Below are positions 17,072 through 25,339 of a stretch of DNA of 64,000 nucleotides, in pieces (positions within the stretch are counted from its first letter, which is position 1; each line of letters starts with the position of its first letter). This DNA comes from DATKZM01 sp035527975 (GTDB lineage Bacteria; Pseudomonadota; Alphaproteobacteria; JAPULJ01): assembly GCA_035527975.1 (NCBI GenBank), contig DATKZM010000127.1, positions 1 to 64,000 on the forward strand, written 5' to 3'. The translations under genes were made by a program, and so were the position numbers. The notes below the pieces were generated by a model. It had not been told where the DNA came from and searched no databases. It saw only the letters and a list, made by a program, of their open reading frames with translations.

Positions 17072-18448
17072 ATGAGCAATAGAACCCCGCCCACCGACCA
17101 GCCGCTCTGGAACCCCGAGGTTGAGACCCTTTCGGCCGAAGCCATGCGCGCTCTGCAATGGCAGCGGCTCGGCCCGCAGCTCCGCTACGACTATGAGCGC
17201 TCGCCATTCTATCGGGAGAAATTCAAGGCTGCGGGCATGACGCCGGGCGACGTGCGGTCCTGGGAGGACTTCGCCGATATTCCCCTAATGACAAAGGACG
17301 AGCACCGCGGGGCGCAGGAGCGCGGGCTGGCTGAACAGGGCGACCCGCTGGCGCTGATCAATTGTGCGCCCAGGGACGAGATCGTGCGCATCAACGCGAC
17401 CTCGGGCACCACCGGGATGCCGACGCTCTATGCGCTGACCCAGGCCGATGTCGACGTCGTCAACGAAATGCACGCCCGCAAATACTGGCGCTGCGGCATC
17501 CGGCCGGGCGATGTGATGATCCAGGCGCTCTCGCTCAGCATGTTCACCGGCGGGCTGCCGCTTTCGCAAGGCATCATGCATCTGGGCGCGGCTTGCGTGC
17601 CGGTCGGCATCGAGGGCGGCACCAAACGCGTGCTCGACTTCGTGGCGCTGACGCGGCCGAGCGCCATGATCGCCACGCCGTCCTTCGGTCAGCACCTGAT
17701 CGAGGAATGCCGCAAACATACCGGCGAGGCGGCCGCTGCCCTCGGCATTACGCGCTTCTTCTGCGCCGGCGAGTCGGGCGGCGGCGACCCGGCCGTGCGT
17801 GTGGCGCTTTCGGAGGGCTTTGGCGCCGCCGCCATCTTCGATCACACCGGCGGCGGGCATGCCTTCCACGCCATCTCGCGCGAGGAACCTGCGAGTGAGT
17901 TCAGCGGAATGTATATCGTCTCCGGCGACCACTGCGTCCTCGAGTTGATCGATCCCGAGACGCGCGCGCCGGTCGTCCTTGCCGACGGGGCGGTGGGCGA
18001 GATGGTCTGGACATTTCTTGAATGGCGGGGCGGTCCGTTCCTGCGCTACGCCATGGGCGACATCGCGGAGGTATTCACCAGCCCGTGCCCGTCGGGGACG
18101 CCGGGCCCGCGCTTTCGCATCATCGGGCGCGCCGACGACATGCTGATCGTCAAGGGCGTGAACGTCTATCCGGCGGCGATCCAGAACGCGATCTTCGCGT
18201 TTCGCCCAGAGGTCACCGGCGTCTTCCGCATCGTGCTGGCCAAGCCGGGGCCGAAGGTCACGCCGCCGCTGCAGTTACGCATCGAGCATGGCGAGAGCGC
18301 CGGCGATCTGGACGCATTGGGCGCGCGGATCAACGATCATCTCCGCGAGACCTTGCGGATTTCGGTCGCATTTGAGTGGCTGGCGCCGGGCAGTCTGCCG
18401 CGCGAGGCGCATAAGAGCCGGCTCGTCGAGCTGGCCGATACGGACTGA
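17072..18448 (+). CDS. phenylacetate-CoA ligase-like enzyme
   Basis: 458 residues of the PaaK branch of AMP-forming acyl-CoA ligases. ATP loop NATSGTTGMPTLYA at about 109-122, GRADDMLIVKGVNVYPAAIQ near 350-370, and a PaaK-type C-terminal domain ending LPREAHKSRLV with the catalytic Lys. The family activates aryl acids such as phenylacetate, or 2-aminobenzoate, as CoA thioesters. It lies downstream of hyuAB and the VOC gene and 16 bases before the TIGR03084-like gene. It is one of six acyl-CoA ligase genes in the window and shares only the fold with the others; substrate unknown. Confidence 0.87.
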   Translation: MSNRTPPTDQPLWNPEVETLSAEAMRALQWQRLGPQLRYDYERSPFYREKFKAAGMTPGDVRSWEDFADIPLMTKDEHRGAQERGLAEQGDPLALINCAPRDEIVRINATSGTTGMPTLYALTQADVDVVNEMHARKYWRCGIRPGDVMIQALSLSMFTGGLPLSQGIMHLGAACVPVGIEGGTKRVLDFVALTRPSAMIATPSFGQHLIEECRKHTGEAAAALGITRFFCAGESGGGDPAVRVALSEGFGAAAIFDHTGGGHAFHAISREEPASEFSGMYIVSGDHCVLELIDPETRAPVVLADGAVGEMVWTFLEWRGGPFLRYAMGDIAEVFTSPCPSGTPGPRFRIIGRADDMLIVKGVNVYPAAIQNAIFAFRPEVTGVFRIVLAKPGPKVTPPLQLRIEHGESAGDLDALGARINDHLRETLRISVAFEWLAPGSLPREAHKSRLVELADTD

Positions 18449-18464
18449 AGGGAAGGGAGCGGCA

Positions 18465-19256
18465 ATGCTGCAGCAGGCGCTGGATTTTCGCGAGGAATGC
18501 GACGTGCTGGCCGAACTCCTTGAGCCGGCTACGGCGACGGATTGGCAGCGCAAGACTAAGTTTAAACAATGGACGGTCGATGACGTGCTGGCGCATCTTC
18601 ATTTCTTCAATCATGCCGCCGATCTGTCGTTGCGTGACGGGCACGCGTTCGACGCCCTCTTCGCCAGGCTCTTCACGGCGATGGGCGATGGCACCGGCCA
18701 TCTGGCCTTCAGCCATGACTGGCTTGAGGGTGTGCGCGGACGGGCGCTCTTCGATCTCTGGCGCGGCTTCTATCCCGAGATGGCCGATCGCTTCGACGCC
18801 GCCGATCCCGAAGCGCGGCTCAAATGGGCCGGGCCCGATATGAGCGTGCGCATGAGCATCACCGCCCGCCAGATGGAAACCTGGGCGCACGGCCAGGCGC
18901 TTTTCGACCTTTTTGCCAAGCCGCGCCGCGAGAGCGACCGGATCAAGAATATCGCCGTGATCGGGATCAAGACTTATGGCTGGACCTTCGCCAACCGGGG
19001 CATCGAGCCGCCCGGTCCGCCGCCATGCGTGCGCCTCACCGCACCCTCGGGGCCCCAATGGGCCTTCAACGAAGAGAATGCCGAGAGCGTGATCGAGGGA
19101 GATGCGGTCGCCTTCGGCCAGGTCGTCACCCAGACCCGCAACGTTGCCGACACGGATCTCGTCCTCACGGGCGAGGCGGCGACGCAATGGATGGCCATCG
19201 CGCAATGCTTCGCCGGTCCCCCCGAGGATCCGCCGGCCCCAGGCGCACGGGGGTAA
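18465..19256 (+). CDS. TIGR03084-type metal-binding protein
   Basis: 263 residues from the ATG at 18465, which has AAGGGAGCGGCA upstream. The first half has the mycothiol-dependent isomerase/DinB-like four-helix pattern: FKQWTVDDVLAHLHFFNHAADLS, then SITARQMETWAHGQALFD with His residues positioned for a divalent metal. The C-terminal half (about 160-263) matches the SCP2-like second domain of the TIGR03084 family. The biochemical role of that family is not established; actinobacterial relatives act with mycothiol, which alphaproteobacteria lack. It ends the hyuAB-PaaK set. Confidence 0.8.
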   Translation: MLQQALDFREECDVLAELLEPATATDWQRKTKFKQWTVDDVLAHLHFFNHAADLSLRDGHAFDALFARLFTAMGDGTGHLAFSHDWLEGVRGRALFDLWRGFYPEMADRFDAADPEARLKWAGPDMSVRMSITARQMETWAHGQALFDLFAKPRRESDRIKNIAVIGIKTYGWTFANRGIEPPGPPPCVRLTAPSGPQWAFNEENAESVIEGDAVAFGQVVTQTRNVADTDLVLTGEAATQWMAIAQCFAGPPEDPPAPGARG

Positions 19257-19265
19257 GGCCCGCGG

Positions 19266-19889
19266 CTACGCCGCCTTCTTTGCCGCCATCGCTTCGTCGG
19301 GATAGGCGGCGATCAACTCCTGCACTTCACTCGCCGGCGTTCTGGGATCCAGCCAGGCATTGAAGGCCGAGGGATCGAGGATCACCGGCATGCGGGCCTT
19401 TGGGTGATAGCGGGTGACGAGGTCGTTGGCGGCAGTGGTGATGATGGTGAAGCTTTCCAGCGGGCCGTCCGGAAGCTGTTCGGCGCGCTCCCAAATGCCA
19501 GCCATTGCAAACAGCTCACCCGACTTCATACCCAGCCAGTGCTTGACCTTCTTCCCGTCGACGAGCGGCCATTCGTAGAAGCCGTCGGCTGGGACAAGGC
19601 AGCGCTGGGCCTTGAAGGGCTCGCGGAAGGAGGCGCGCTCGGCGAGGGTCTCGCCCGCGGCGTTGAACATCGTGTATTTCTGGCTCACTTCCTTGGCCCA
19701 GCGCGGCACCAGCCACCAGCGCAGTGCCACCAGTTCGTGCGCGCCTTCTGCATTCCGGCGCACCACCGGCGCGCGGTCGGTCGGGCGGATGTCGGGCAGC
19801 GGCTCGAAGTTCCAGCGGAACGGGCCGAGCAGGTCGAAATACCACCGGACGGCCTCGGCAGGGCTGGTGAAGCTATAGCGTGCGCACAT
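19266..19889 (-). CDS. SOS response-associated peptidase (HMCES/YedK)
   Basis: 207 residues. Begins MCARY, so Cys2 becomes the N-terminal nucleophile after Met removal; NAAGETLAE replaces the usual NARAET, DGFYEW and RYHPKARMPVIL (catalytic Glu and His regions) are present. The family forms a covalent thiazolidine crosslink with abasic sites in single-stranded DNA and protects them. The length is typical. It points towards the TIGR03084 gene (convergent). An inverted repeat at 19907 lies directly upstream. Confidence 0.92.
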   Translation of the reverse strand: MCARYSFTSPAEAVRWYFDLLGPFRWNFEPLPDIRPTDRAPVVRRNAEGAHELVALRWWLVPRWAKEVSQKYTMFNAAGETLAERASFREPFKAQRCLVPADGFYEWPLVDGKKVKHWLGMKSGELFAMAGIWERAEQLPDGPLESFTIITTAANDLVTRYHPKARMPVILDPSAFNAWLDPRTPASEVQELIAAYPDEAMAAKKAA

Positions 19890-19906
19890 GGGAGGGAGCT
19901 TCTTAA

Positions 19907-19951
19907 GATCAAGATCGTCTCAGATCGCAGCGATTTGAGACGATCTTGATC
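19907..19951. repeat. perfect 16-bp inverted repeat
   Basis: Arms GATCAAGATCGTCTCA (19907-19922) and TGAGACGATCTTGATC (19936-19951) are perfectly complementary around a 13-base loop. It sits 18 bases upstream of the SOS-associated peptidase start. It could be an operator, a transcription-stop hairpin or part of a dispersed element; I favour the last because a second hairpin follows directly. Confidence 0.85.
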
Positions 19952-19964
19952 TATCTCATATATT

Positions 19965-20016
19965 TAGAGCACGATTCACGCGTCGCACCGGATCGCTGTG
20001 ACGCGATCGTACTCTA
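19965..20016. repeat. imperfect inverted repeat with AGAGCACGAT arms
   Basis: Arms TAGAGCACGAT (19965-19975) and ATCGTACTCTA (20006-20016) pair with one mismatch and enclose an inner GCGTCGCA/TGTGACGC pairing. This AGAGCACGAT-type palindrome resembles dispersed intergenic elements of Rhizobiales/Rhodospirillales. The distal arm contains the stop codon of the zinc-ribbon gene, so it may serve as its terminator. Confidence 0.7.
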
Positions 20017-20262
20017 GTGGCGGGCGATGACGCCAAGGCTCGGCCAATCGGGCCGCGCGTGCAAGTCCCGCGAACCGCAGGCCGAGCAACGCATATGGCG
20101 GGCAAGGTCGGGCACGGGGCTCGCCGGTCCGAGGCGTGCGATCAGCAGCGCCGTTTCGATCACCGCGTGATGGCAACAGCTTTCACACCAGGCCCAGACA
20201 TCGATCTTCTCGCGGGCGAGATCGGCGAGGGTGGCGGGTTCGGTGTCGGCGCGGCGCGGCAT
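20014..20262 (-). CDS. small zinc-ribbon-like conserved protein
   Basis: 82 residues from the ATG at 20262 (a longer form from 20340 is possible). It contains CESCCHHA near residue 25 and CSACGSRDLHARPDW near the C-terminus, two Cys/His pairs that could form one zinc site. The pattern WAWCESCCHHA...RCSACGS is conserved in short uncharacterised alphaproteobacterial proteins. No signal peptide. No clear ribosome site precedes the short start. A palindrome at 20288 lies in its upstream region. Function unknown; a nucleic-acid or redox role would be a guess. Confidence 0.7.
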   Translation of the reverse strand: MPRRADTEPATLADLAREKIDVWAWCESCCHHAVIETALLIARLGPASPVPDLARHMRCSACGSRDLHARPDWPSLGVIARH

Positions 20263-20287
20263 GTTCGGTATCCAGCAGAATAAAACA

Positions 20288-20302
20288 GGAACAAATTGTT
20301 CC
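20288..20302. promoter_or_regulatory. palindromic putative operator
   Basis: GGAACAAATTGTTCC is a perfect 15-base palindrome 26 bases before the short start of the zinc-ribbon gene. Overlapping it, GAAT-N7-GAAC (20278-20292) matches seven of eight positions of the alphaproteobacterial LexA direct repeat. Either could regulate the gene; neither is proven. Confidence 0.4.
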
Positions 20303-20392
20303 ACGCTCATGGCCGGATATCCAGCGACCGGCGGTGGCATCGTACGCGGCGGATTTACACGCAGAATTTGCCTGTCGATGCGGTCGCCCTTT

Positions 20393-20563
20393 CCCTCTCC
20401 TGCTTGCGGGAGAGGGTGGGCCGCCCGTCAGGGCGGCTCGGGTGAGGGCTGCGGCGAAAAAAGTAGGACGAGGACTTTTGCGCATTAGGAACAGAAGTTG
20501 CCCTCACCCTCCCACCGCGCTGACGCGCGGCGGGCCTCTCCCTCTCCCGCACGCGGGAGAGGG
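20393..20563. repeat. composite inverted dispersed repeat
   Basis: Two palindromic modules in opposite orientation: a CCCTCTCC...GGAGAGGG hairpin (20393-20416) with a GCCGCCC/GGGCGGC hairpin (20419-20437) and GGGTGAGGG, then the mirror CCCTCACCC, a GCGC-rich hairpin and CCCTCTCCCGCACGCGGGAGAGGG-like hairpin (20540-20563). The spacer is about 50 bases. This is the well known proteobacterial CCCTCTCC/GGGTGAGGG interspersed repeat, here as an inverted pair. It fills most of the gene-free stretch 20263-20582 and contains no gene. Confidence 0.88.
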
Positions 20564-20582
20564 ATAAGAAGGCGCTGTTATT

Positions 20583-21575
20583 CTAGGCCTTCTCGTTCTT
20601 TCGTCGGCTCATCTTCTCAGCCAGGCGCGGAGCGGTGCCTGGCCGGCTCCAGGGACAAACGGCGATGCAGATGCCACAGCCGTAGGTCTCATTGAAGTAC
20701 GGCACGCATTTGTCGAAATCGACATACCACTTCCGGGTTCCGCGCACGGTCTGCTTGTCATGCGCGATGGCCTGCGGCGGGCAGGCGCGGGCGCAGACCT
20801 GGCAGCTGGCGCAGAAATCATCGGCGCCAAAGATGTCCGGCGCATCGGCGACGAGCGGCAATGACGTCGTCACCGCGGCGAGCCGGAAGGAAGACCCGTA
20901 GGTCCGGTTGATGATCGAGCCGTGCTTGCCGAGCTCGCCGAAGCCGCAGGCGAGTGCCGCCGGGATCATGGTGAGCGGCCCCGCGATCGGCCCGCCATGG
21001 CCCTCAGCCTCCCAGCCTTGGCCGCGAATATGATCGGCGAGCGCCTTGGCTGCCCGGTCGCCGCGATTGTACCCCGCCATGACCTCCTCGACCGAGGCGG
21101 CCTCGGGCCACACCGCGGCGAGCCGTAGCTGGTCCATCGTGATGCCGAGCACGATGATCCACTTATGGGAGAGCTCGTAGCCTTCGAAAACCCAGTTTGG
21201 ATCGATCCGGGCGATGCCGACGAGATCGGCCTCGTTCGTGACCGCGAACGCCTTGACCTGCGCAGTCCAATCCTTGGGCGTGTTCTCAATGCGGGATTGC
21301 GCCAACGGCGCCGGCTCAGCCGGCCCGCGGCCGCCGAACTTTTCGTGCAGCCGATCAACCGAAGGCTGTTCGCGCGACGTCCGCTCCAGCATCCACTTCA
21401 TCACCGGCCCATGGGCGATCTTGGCGTGATGGTGCCAGTAGATCGGTGACGGCCGCCGCACCGCCGTCTCGCCGAGCCCATTGATAGCGTTGCCCGAGAC
21501 GTCGGGCAGTAGGCGCATCTGCTCGTCTGACGGCTGGTAGGGCCGAGCGGCGGGGTCGGGGCTTTTCGGGCTCAA
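20583..21575 (-). CDS. reductive-dehalogenase-like bis-[4Fe-4S] protein (copy 1)
   Basis: 330 residues if a TTG at 21575 (behind a GGAG) is used; an ATG at 21518 and longer readings are possible, so the start is uncertain. The C-terminal third carries CASCQVCARACPPQAI and CGICIAVCPW, the two [4Fe-4S] motifs of reductive dehalogenases and QueG. Upstream, EADLVGIARIDPNW and GELGKHGSIIN resemble the corrinoid-binding core of that superfamily (TIGR02486-like). There is no Tat signal, so it is cytoplasmic and not a respiratory enzyme. Paralogues are at 21833 and 33544; this copy is shorter and most divergent. Dehalogenation is a family inference only. Confidence 0.75.
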   Translation of the reverse strand: MSPKSPDPAARPYQPSDEQMRLLPDVSGNAINGLGETAVRRPSPIYWHHHAKIAHGPVMKWMLERTSREQPSVDRLHEKFGGRGPAEPAPLAQSRIENTPKDWTAQVKAFAVTNEADLVGIARIDPNWVFEGYELSHKWIIVLGITMDQLRLAAVWPEAASVEEVMAGYNRGDRAAKALADHIRGQGWEAEGHGGPIAGPLTMIPAALACGFGELGKHGSIINRTYGSSFRLAAVTTSLPLVADAPDIFGADDFCASCQVCARACPPQAIAHDKQTVRGTRKWYVDFDKCVPYFNETYGCGICIAVCPWSRPGTAPRLAEKMSRRKNEKA

Positions 21576-21832
21576 AAAACGATATCTCCAATGGGTTGAC
21601 TGATGATGGCACAAGGCTTTCGAGCAGGCGAGGCAAACGGCACTGGTTGTGGCCGGCGCGTGGGCGAGGAGTACACTTGCGTCCAGCAATCAAGCGGGGA
21701 TGGCGGCGCACGATCTTCTGACCGCTGCATTCGGCGCAGGAAATTATGTGAGATACACAGGTGAATATGGCCCGAGGGCTCGTTTGATGTCATGTTTGGG
21801 AAAGTTAGTACGGTAACGAAGGAAATTCACGC

Positions 21833-23140
21833 GTGACCGGAAAGCAGGACGGGACCGATAAGACCAGCGTGGGTATCGCGACAATCGACGGTGGGCGCAT
21901 CACCGGCGGGCCGAAGACGGTTGCTGGCAAGCCTGCCGCCGGGAATGCGGCCGGGGCGTCGCTCCGACCCAACCGCGTTCCACATTCAAAGCCCATCGAT
22001 GCGGAAACCGGTTTCGAGATTGCCGAGGACTTCGAGCTCTTCGACCAGCGCAACGACGTCTTCAGCCGGGCCAACTGGGACGAGACGGTCCGGACCGAAA
22101 AGGCGATCGAGTTCTGGACCGCCTACATCATGCCCAATGCGCGTGCCCGCAAGGCTGACGGCTATTCCCAGCGCGACTATGCACTGCGCAACGCGGCCTG
22201 GCATTTCACCAAGGCGTTCGCGACGCTGAAATCGGGCGATGAGGGCCGGCACGAGGGCTTCAACGACACGTTCACGCTGCATGGGCCCGGCTGGCCTGAG
22301 AAATGGGCGCTCGAAAGCCCCAAGGAGACCGCGGCCGAAATCAAGAAGGTCGCCAAGCTGTTCGGCGCCGATCTCGTCGGCGTCTGCGAGTATGACGAAC
22401 GCTGGGTCTATTCGATGAAATTCAACCGCATGGATCAGAGCTCGCGTCCGCTCGACGTCGATGCGCGCATGACCCATGTGATCGTCATCGTCACCGCGAT
22501 GGATCACGAGCTGACGGCGACGGTGCCGTCGGCGCTTGCCGCGACGGCGACGGGTATGGGCTACACCAAGGATGCGGTGTCGCTGATGTCGCTGGCCCAG
22601 TACATCCGCAATCTGGGCTATGAGGCCCATGCGAGCATGAACGATACAGGGCTCAATATTCCTCTGGCGGTACAGGCGGGGCTCGGCGAGTACGGCCGGC
22701 ACGGGCTTTTGATCACCAAGGAGTTCGGGCCGCGCGTGCGTATCGGCAAGATCTTCACCGACATGCCGCTCGAGCCCGACCGGCCAAGCTATTTTGGCGT
22801 CACCGAGTTCTGCAATATCTGCAATGCCTGCGCGGCCGGCTGTCCGCCCAAGGCGATCCCCTTCGATGCGCCGACGACGGAGGCGCCCAACCGTTCGAGC
22901 TTTACCACAATCCGCAAATGGACCACCGACGCGGAGAAGTGCTTTAAGTTCTGGACCTCGCAGAACACCGAATGTTCGATCTGTATCCGGGTGTGTCCTT
23001 ACAACCGGACGTTCGAAAGCTACTATGACCGGTTCTGGCGTTGGCTGGCGGGAACCGGTGCACGCAGGCTCGCCCTCTGGCTCGATCGCTTCCGCGAGGC
23101 GGGCCGCCAGAATGCCGCGTCGTGGTGGCGCCGAAGTTGA
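21833..23140 (+). CDS. reductive-dehalogenase-like bis-[4Fe-4S] protein (copy 2)
   Basis: 435 residues from a GTG with GGAAATTC upstream. A low-complexity N-terminus of about 60 residues is followed by FELFDQRNDVFSRANWD and a core containing FGADLVGVCEYDERWVY, ASMNDTGLNIPLAVQAGLGEYGRHG and KIFTDMPLEPD. Cys327, 330, 333 and 337 and Cys370, 381, 384 and 388 supply two [4Fe-4S] clusters. This is the arrangement of catabolic reductive dehalogenases (cobalamin-dependent) without the C-terminal reductase part known from NpRdhA and without a Tat signal. It is divergent from copy 1 and closely similar to copy 3 at 33544. The SDR gene follows after 38 bases. Substrate unknown. Confidence 0.82.
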   Translation: MTGKQDGTDKTSVGIATIDGGRITGGPKTVAGKPAAGNAAGASLRPNRVPHSKPIDAETGFEIAEDFELFDQRNDVFSRANWDETVRTEKAIEFWTAYIMPNARARKADGYSQRDYALRNAAWHFTKAFATLKSGDEGRHEGFNDTFTLHGPGWPEKWALESPKETAAEIKKVAKLFGADLVGVCEYDERWVYSMKFNRMDQSSRPLDVDARMTHVIVIVTAMDHELTATVPSALAATATGMGYTKDAVSLMSLAQYIRNLGYEAHASMNDTGLNIPLAVQAGLGEYGRHGLLITKEFGPRVRIGKIFTDMPLEPDRPSYFGVTEFCNICNACAAGCPPKAIPFDAPTTEAPNRSSFTTIRKWTTDAEKCFKFWTSQNTECSICIRVCPYNRTFESYYDRFWRWLAGTGARRLALWLDRFREAGRQNAASWWRRS

Positions 23141-23178
23141 GCGAGTGGCCAGGCCCTAAATGAGCATGAGTGAAGACG

Positions 23179-23958
23179 ATGGATCTCGGCATCGCCGGTG
23201 AAACCGCCCTCGTGCTCGGGGGCACGCAAGGCCTCGGCTACGCTTGCGCCGAAGCGCTGCGGCAAGCCGAGGTCCGTGTCGTGCTGGTTGGGCGCAACGC
23301 AGAGAAAGGTAGGGACGCAGCCAAGGCGCTTGGGCCGGAGGCGCATTTCGTGCCAGGCGATCTTGCCGATCCGGCCGACCGTGCGGCGTTATTCGCGGCC
23401 GCGAGCGAACCCGCGGGCGCGCCCTCGATCCTGGTGACCAATGCCGGCGGCTCGCCGCCCGGCCCTTTCGCGGAAAAGCTACACGACGATTGGCTGAAGG
23501 CGTTGGAGCTCAACATGCTGGCGGCGATCGACATCGCGCGCCTTGCCTTGCCGGGCATGATCGAGCGGGGGTTTGGCCGTATTGTCAACATCACCTCCTT
23601 CGTCGTGCGCGAGCCCTATCCGAACATGGCGCTCGCCAACGGGGCGCGCGTCGGGCTCACCGGCGCCATGGCAACGCTGGCCCGCGAGGTCGCCGATAAG
23701 GGCGTGACGGTCAACAACCTGCTGCCCGGCCTGATGGATACCCCGGCGTTGCAGCGTGTCTACAAGGCGCAATCGGAGCGCGATGGTATCAGCGAGGACG
23801 AGGCCAAGGCGCGTATGGCCGCCTCGGTTCCGGTCGGACGTTTGGGGGAAGCCGAGGACCTCGGCCCGCTTTGCGCGTTTCTCTGCTCGCGCCACGCCGG
23901 CTACATCACGGCGCAGAACCTGACCGTCGACGGCGGTTTGGTGCGGGGGTTGTTCTAG
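23179..23958 (+). CDS. SDR-family oxidoreductase, non-canonical active site
   Basis: 259 residues from the ATG at 23179; a GTG three codons upstream is possible. GGTQGLGYA at the N-terminus is the cofactor loop and TNAGGSPPGPF follows near 85. After ITSFVVREPYPNMALANGARVG the Tyr and Lys of the classic triad are missing and an NxxR pattern stands in their place, as in a known FabG-like SDR subgroup. So cofactor binding is likely but the reaction uncertain. It lies directly behind the reductive-dehalogenase-like copy 2 and may serve the same pathway. It ends with DGGLVRGLF, a normal SDR C-terminus. Confidence 0.85.
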   Translation: MDLGIAGETALVLGGTQGLGYACAEALRQAEVRVVLVGRNAEKGRDAAKALGPEAHFVPGDLADPADRAALFAAASEPAGAPSILVTNAGGSPPGPFAEKLHDDWLKALELNMLAAIDIARLALPGMIERGFGRIVNITSFVVREPYPNMALANGARVGLTGAMATLAREVADKGVTVNNLLPGLMDTPALQRVYKAQSERDGISEDEAKARMAASVPVGRLGEAEDLGPLCAFLCSRHAGYITAQNLTVDGGLVRGLF

Positions 23959-23974
23959 ACTGAGAACTTGGCCG

Positions 23975-25300
23975 CTAGATCGGTGCGTAGGGGATCATTT
24001 TTGTGCCGTCGAAGAAGCGGCCGAGACGGAAATCCGTGAGGTCAACCCTGGCCTTTCCGGTCGTGATCAGTTCCGACATGAGCAGGCCCGCGCCGGGACC
24101 GAGCCCGAAGCCGTGGCCGGAGAAGCCGGTGGCGATGTAGTAGCCCTGCGGTCGATCGACCGCGCACAGCACCGGGATGAGGTCGGGGGTGACGTCGATC
24201 ATGCCGGCCCAGCTCTCCGCCATCTGAATATCCTTGAAGCCGGCCAGTGTGGCGCGCGCCGCCTCCAGCGCCTTGGAGAGTACGGCCGCATCGGGGGTTG
24301 GATCGAGCACGCGGGTGCGCTCGAAAGGCGTGACATCGTCCGGTCCCCATCGCCTGAGCGCGCGAAGCTGCCGGAAGAATTCGCTGGTGGAGAACCTGAT
24401 CCGCAGATCCTTGCGGCTCATTCTGAGCGCTCTCAGGAATGGCAGGAAGTACCGGAAGGCGTCCGGCACGATCTCAAAGGTCGAGCCGCCGTCGCCGGCG
24501 ATCGTGTAGCCACCGTCCTGGCGTCGCCGGAAGGCAAACTCGCCGCACCAAGTCGCCGATTGGGTGACCAGGGGCGCCGGGTTGGTCCGCATCACCGAAG
24601 AGCACACGCGGAGCTGGGGCAGGGCGATGCCGTGATTGCGGTTAAAGAGCGAGGACCAGGCGCCCGCAGCGCAGACAACCGACCCGCATGAAATGCGGCC
24701 ATGCTCGGTGACAATACCCGCGACGCGGCCGGCCTGCGTGTCGAGCGTGCGCACGGCGCAGCCGTCGATGACCCGCCCGCCGAGACGCTCGATGGCCCTT
24801 GCGATAGCGGGAACGACAGCGGATGGCTCGGCGCGGCCGTCGCTCGGCGTGTGGAGTGCGCCCAGGTATCGCTCGCCGGACGTGCCGAGCAAATCGTCGG
24901 TTTCCTTCGGCGTCAGCAGGCGTGAGTCGAGCTGGTAGGGCTTGGCGAAGCCGAGCCATTCCTCGAAGCGCGCCATCTGCGCCTCGTCGGTCGCGACATA
25001 GGTGACGCCTGCCTGCTTCCAGCCGATATCGGCCTCGAGTTCGCTCTCGAATTCGGGCCAGATCTTGAGGCTCTCGATGATCGCCGGCAGCTCGCGCGGG
25101 TCGCGGCCTTGCTTGCGCACCCAGCCCCAGTTGCGCGAGGACTGCTCACCGGCGATGCGGCCCTTTTCCAACACCACCACTGGCACGCCGGCCTTGGCGA
25201 GAAAGTAGGCGGTGGCGCAGCCGGCGATCCCGGCGCCGATGATCGCGACCTCGGTGCGCTCGGGAAGATCGGGCGGAATTTGTGTGCTGGTGCTGTTCAT
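23975..25300 (-). CDS. DAO-type FAD-dependent oxidoreductase
   Basis: 441 residues. AIIGAGIAGCATAYFLAKAG near residue 18 is the Rossmann FAD motif, followed by VVLEKGRIAGEQSSRNWGWVRKQGRDPRELP, a pattern typical of amine/D-amino acid oxidases of the DadA/glycine-oxidase family. The C-terminus has GYYIATGFSGHGFGLGPGAG. Members oxidise secondary or primary amines such as glycine, sarcosine or D-amino acids; the substrate is not determinable. Cytoplasmic. It is 39 bases downstream of the acetamidase gene on the same strand, so an amide-to-amine-to-keto route is conceivable but unproven. Confidence 0.88.
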   Translation of the reverse strand: MNSTSTQIPPDLPERTEVAIIGAGIAGCATAYFLAKAGVPVVVLEKGRIAGEQSSRNWGWVRKQGRDPRELPAIIESLKIWPEFESELEADIGWKQAGVTYVATDEAQMARFEEWLGFAKPYQLDSRLLTPKETDDLLGTSGERYLGALHTPSDGRAEPSAVVPAIARAIERLGGRVIDGCAVRTLDTQAGRVAGIVTEHGRISCGSVVCAAGAWSSLFNRNHGIALPQLRVCSSVMRTNPAPLVTQSATWCGEFAFRRRQDGGYTIAGDGGSTFEIVPDAFRYFLPFLRALRMSRKDLRIRFSTSEFFRQLRALRRWGPDDVTPFERTRVLDPTPDAAVLSKALEAARATLAGFKDIQMAESWAGMIDVTPDLIPVLCAVDRPQGYYIATGFSGHGFGLGPGAGLLMSELITTGKARVDLTDFRLGRFFDGTKMIPYAPI

Positions 25301-25339
25301 CGTGGAGGGGACATCGGTTTGGCGTTCGCCTCGATTTTC

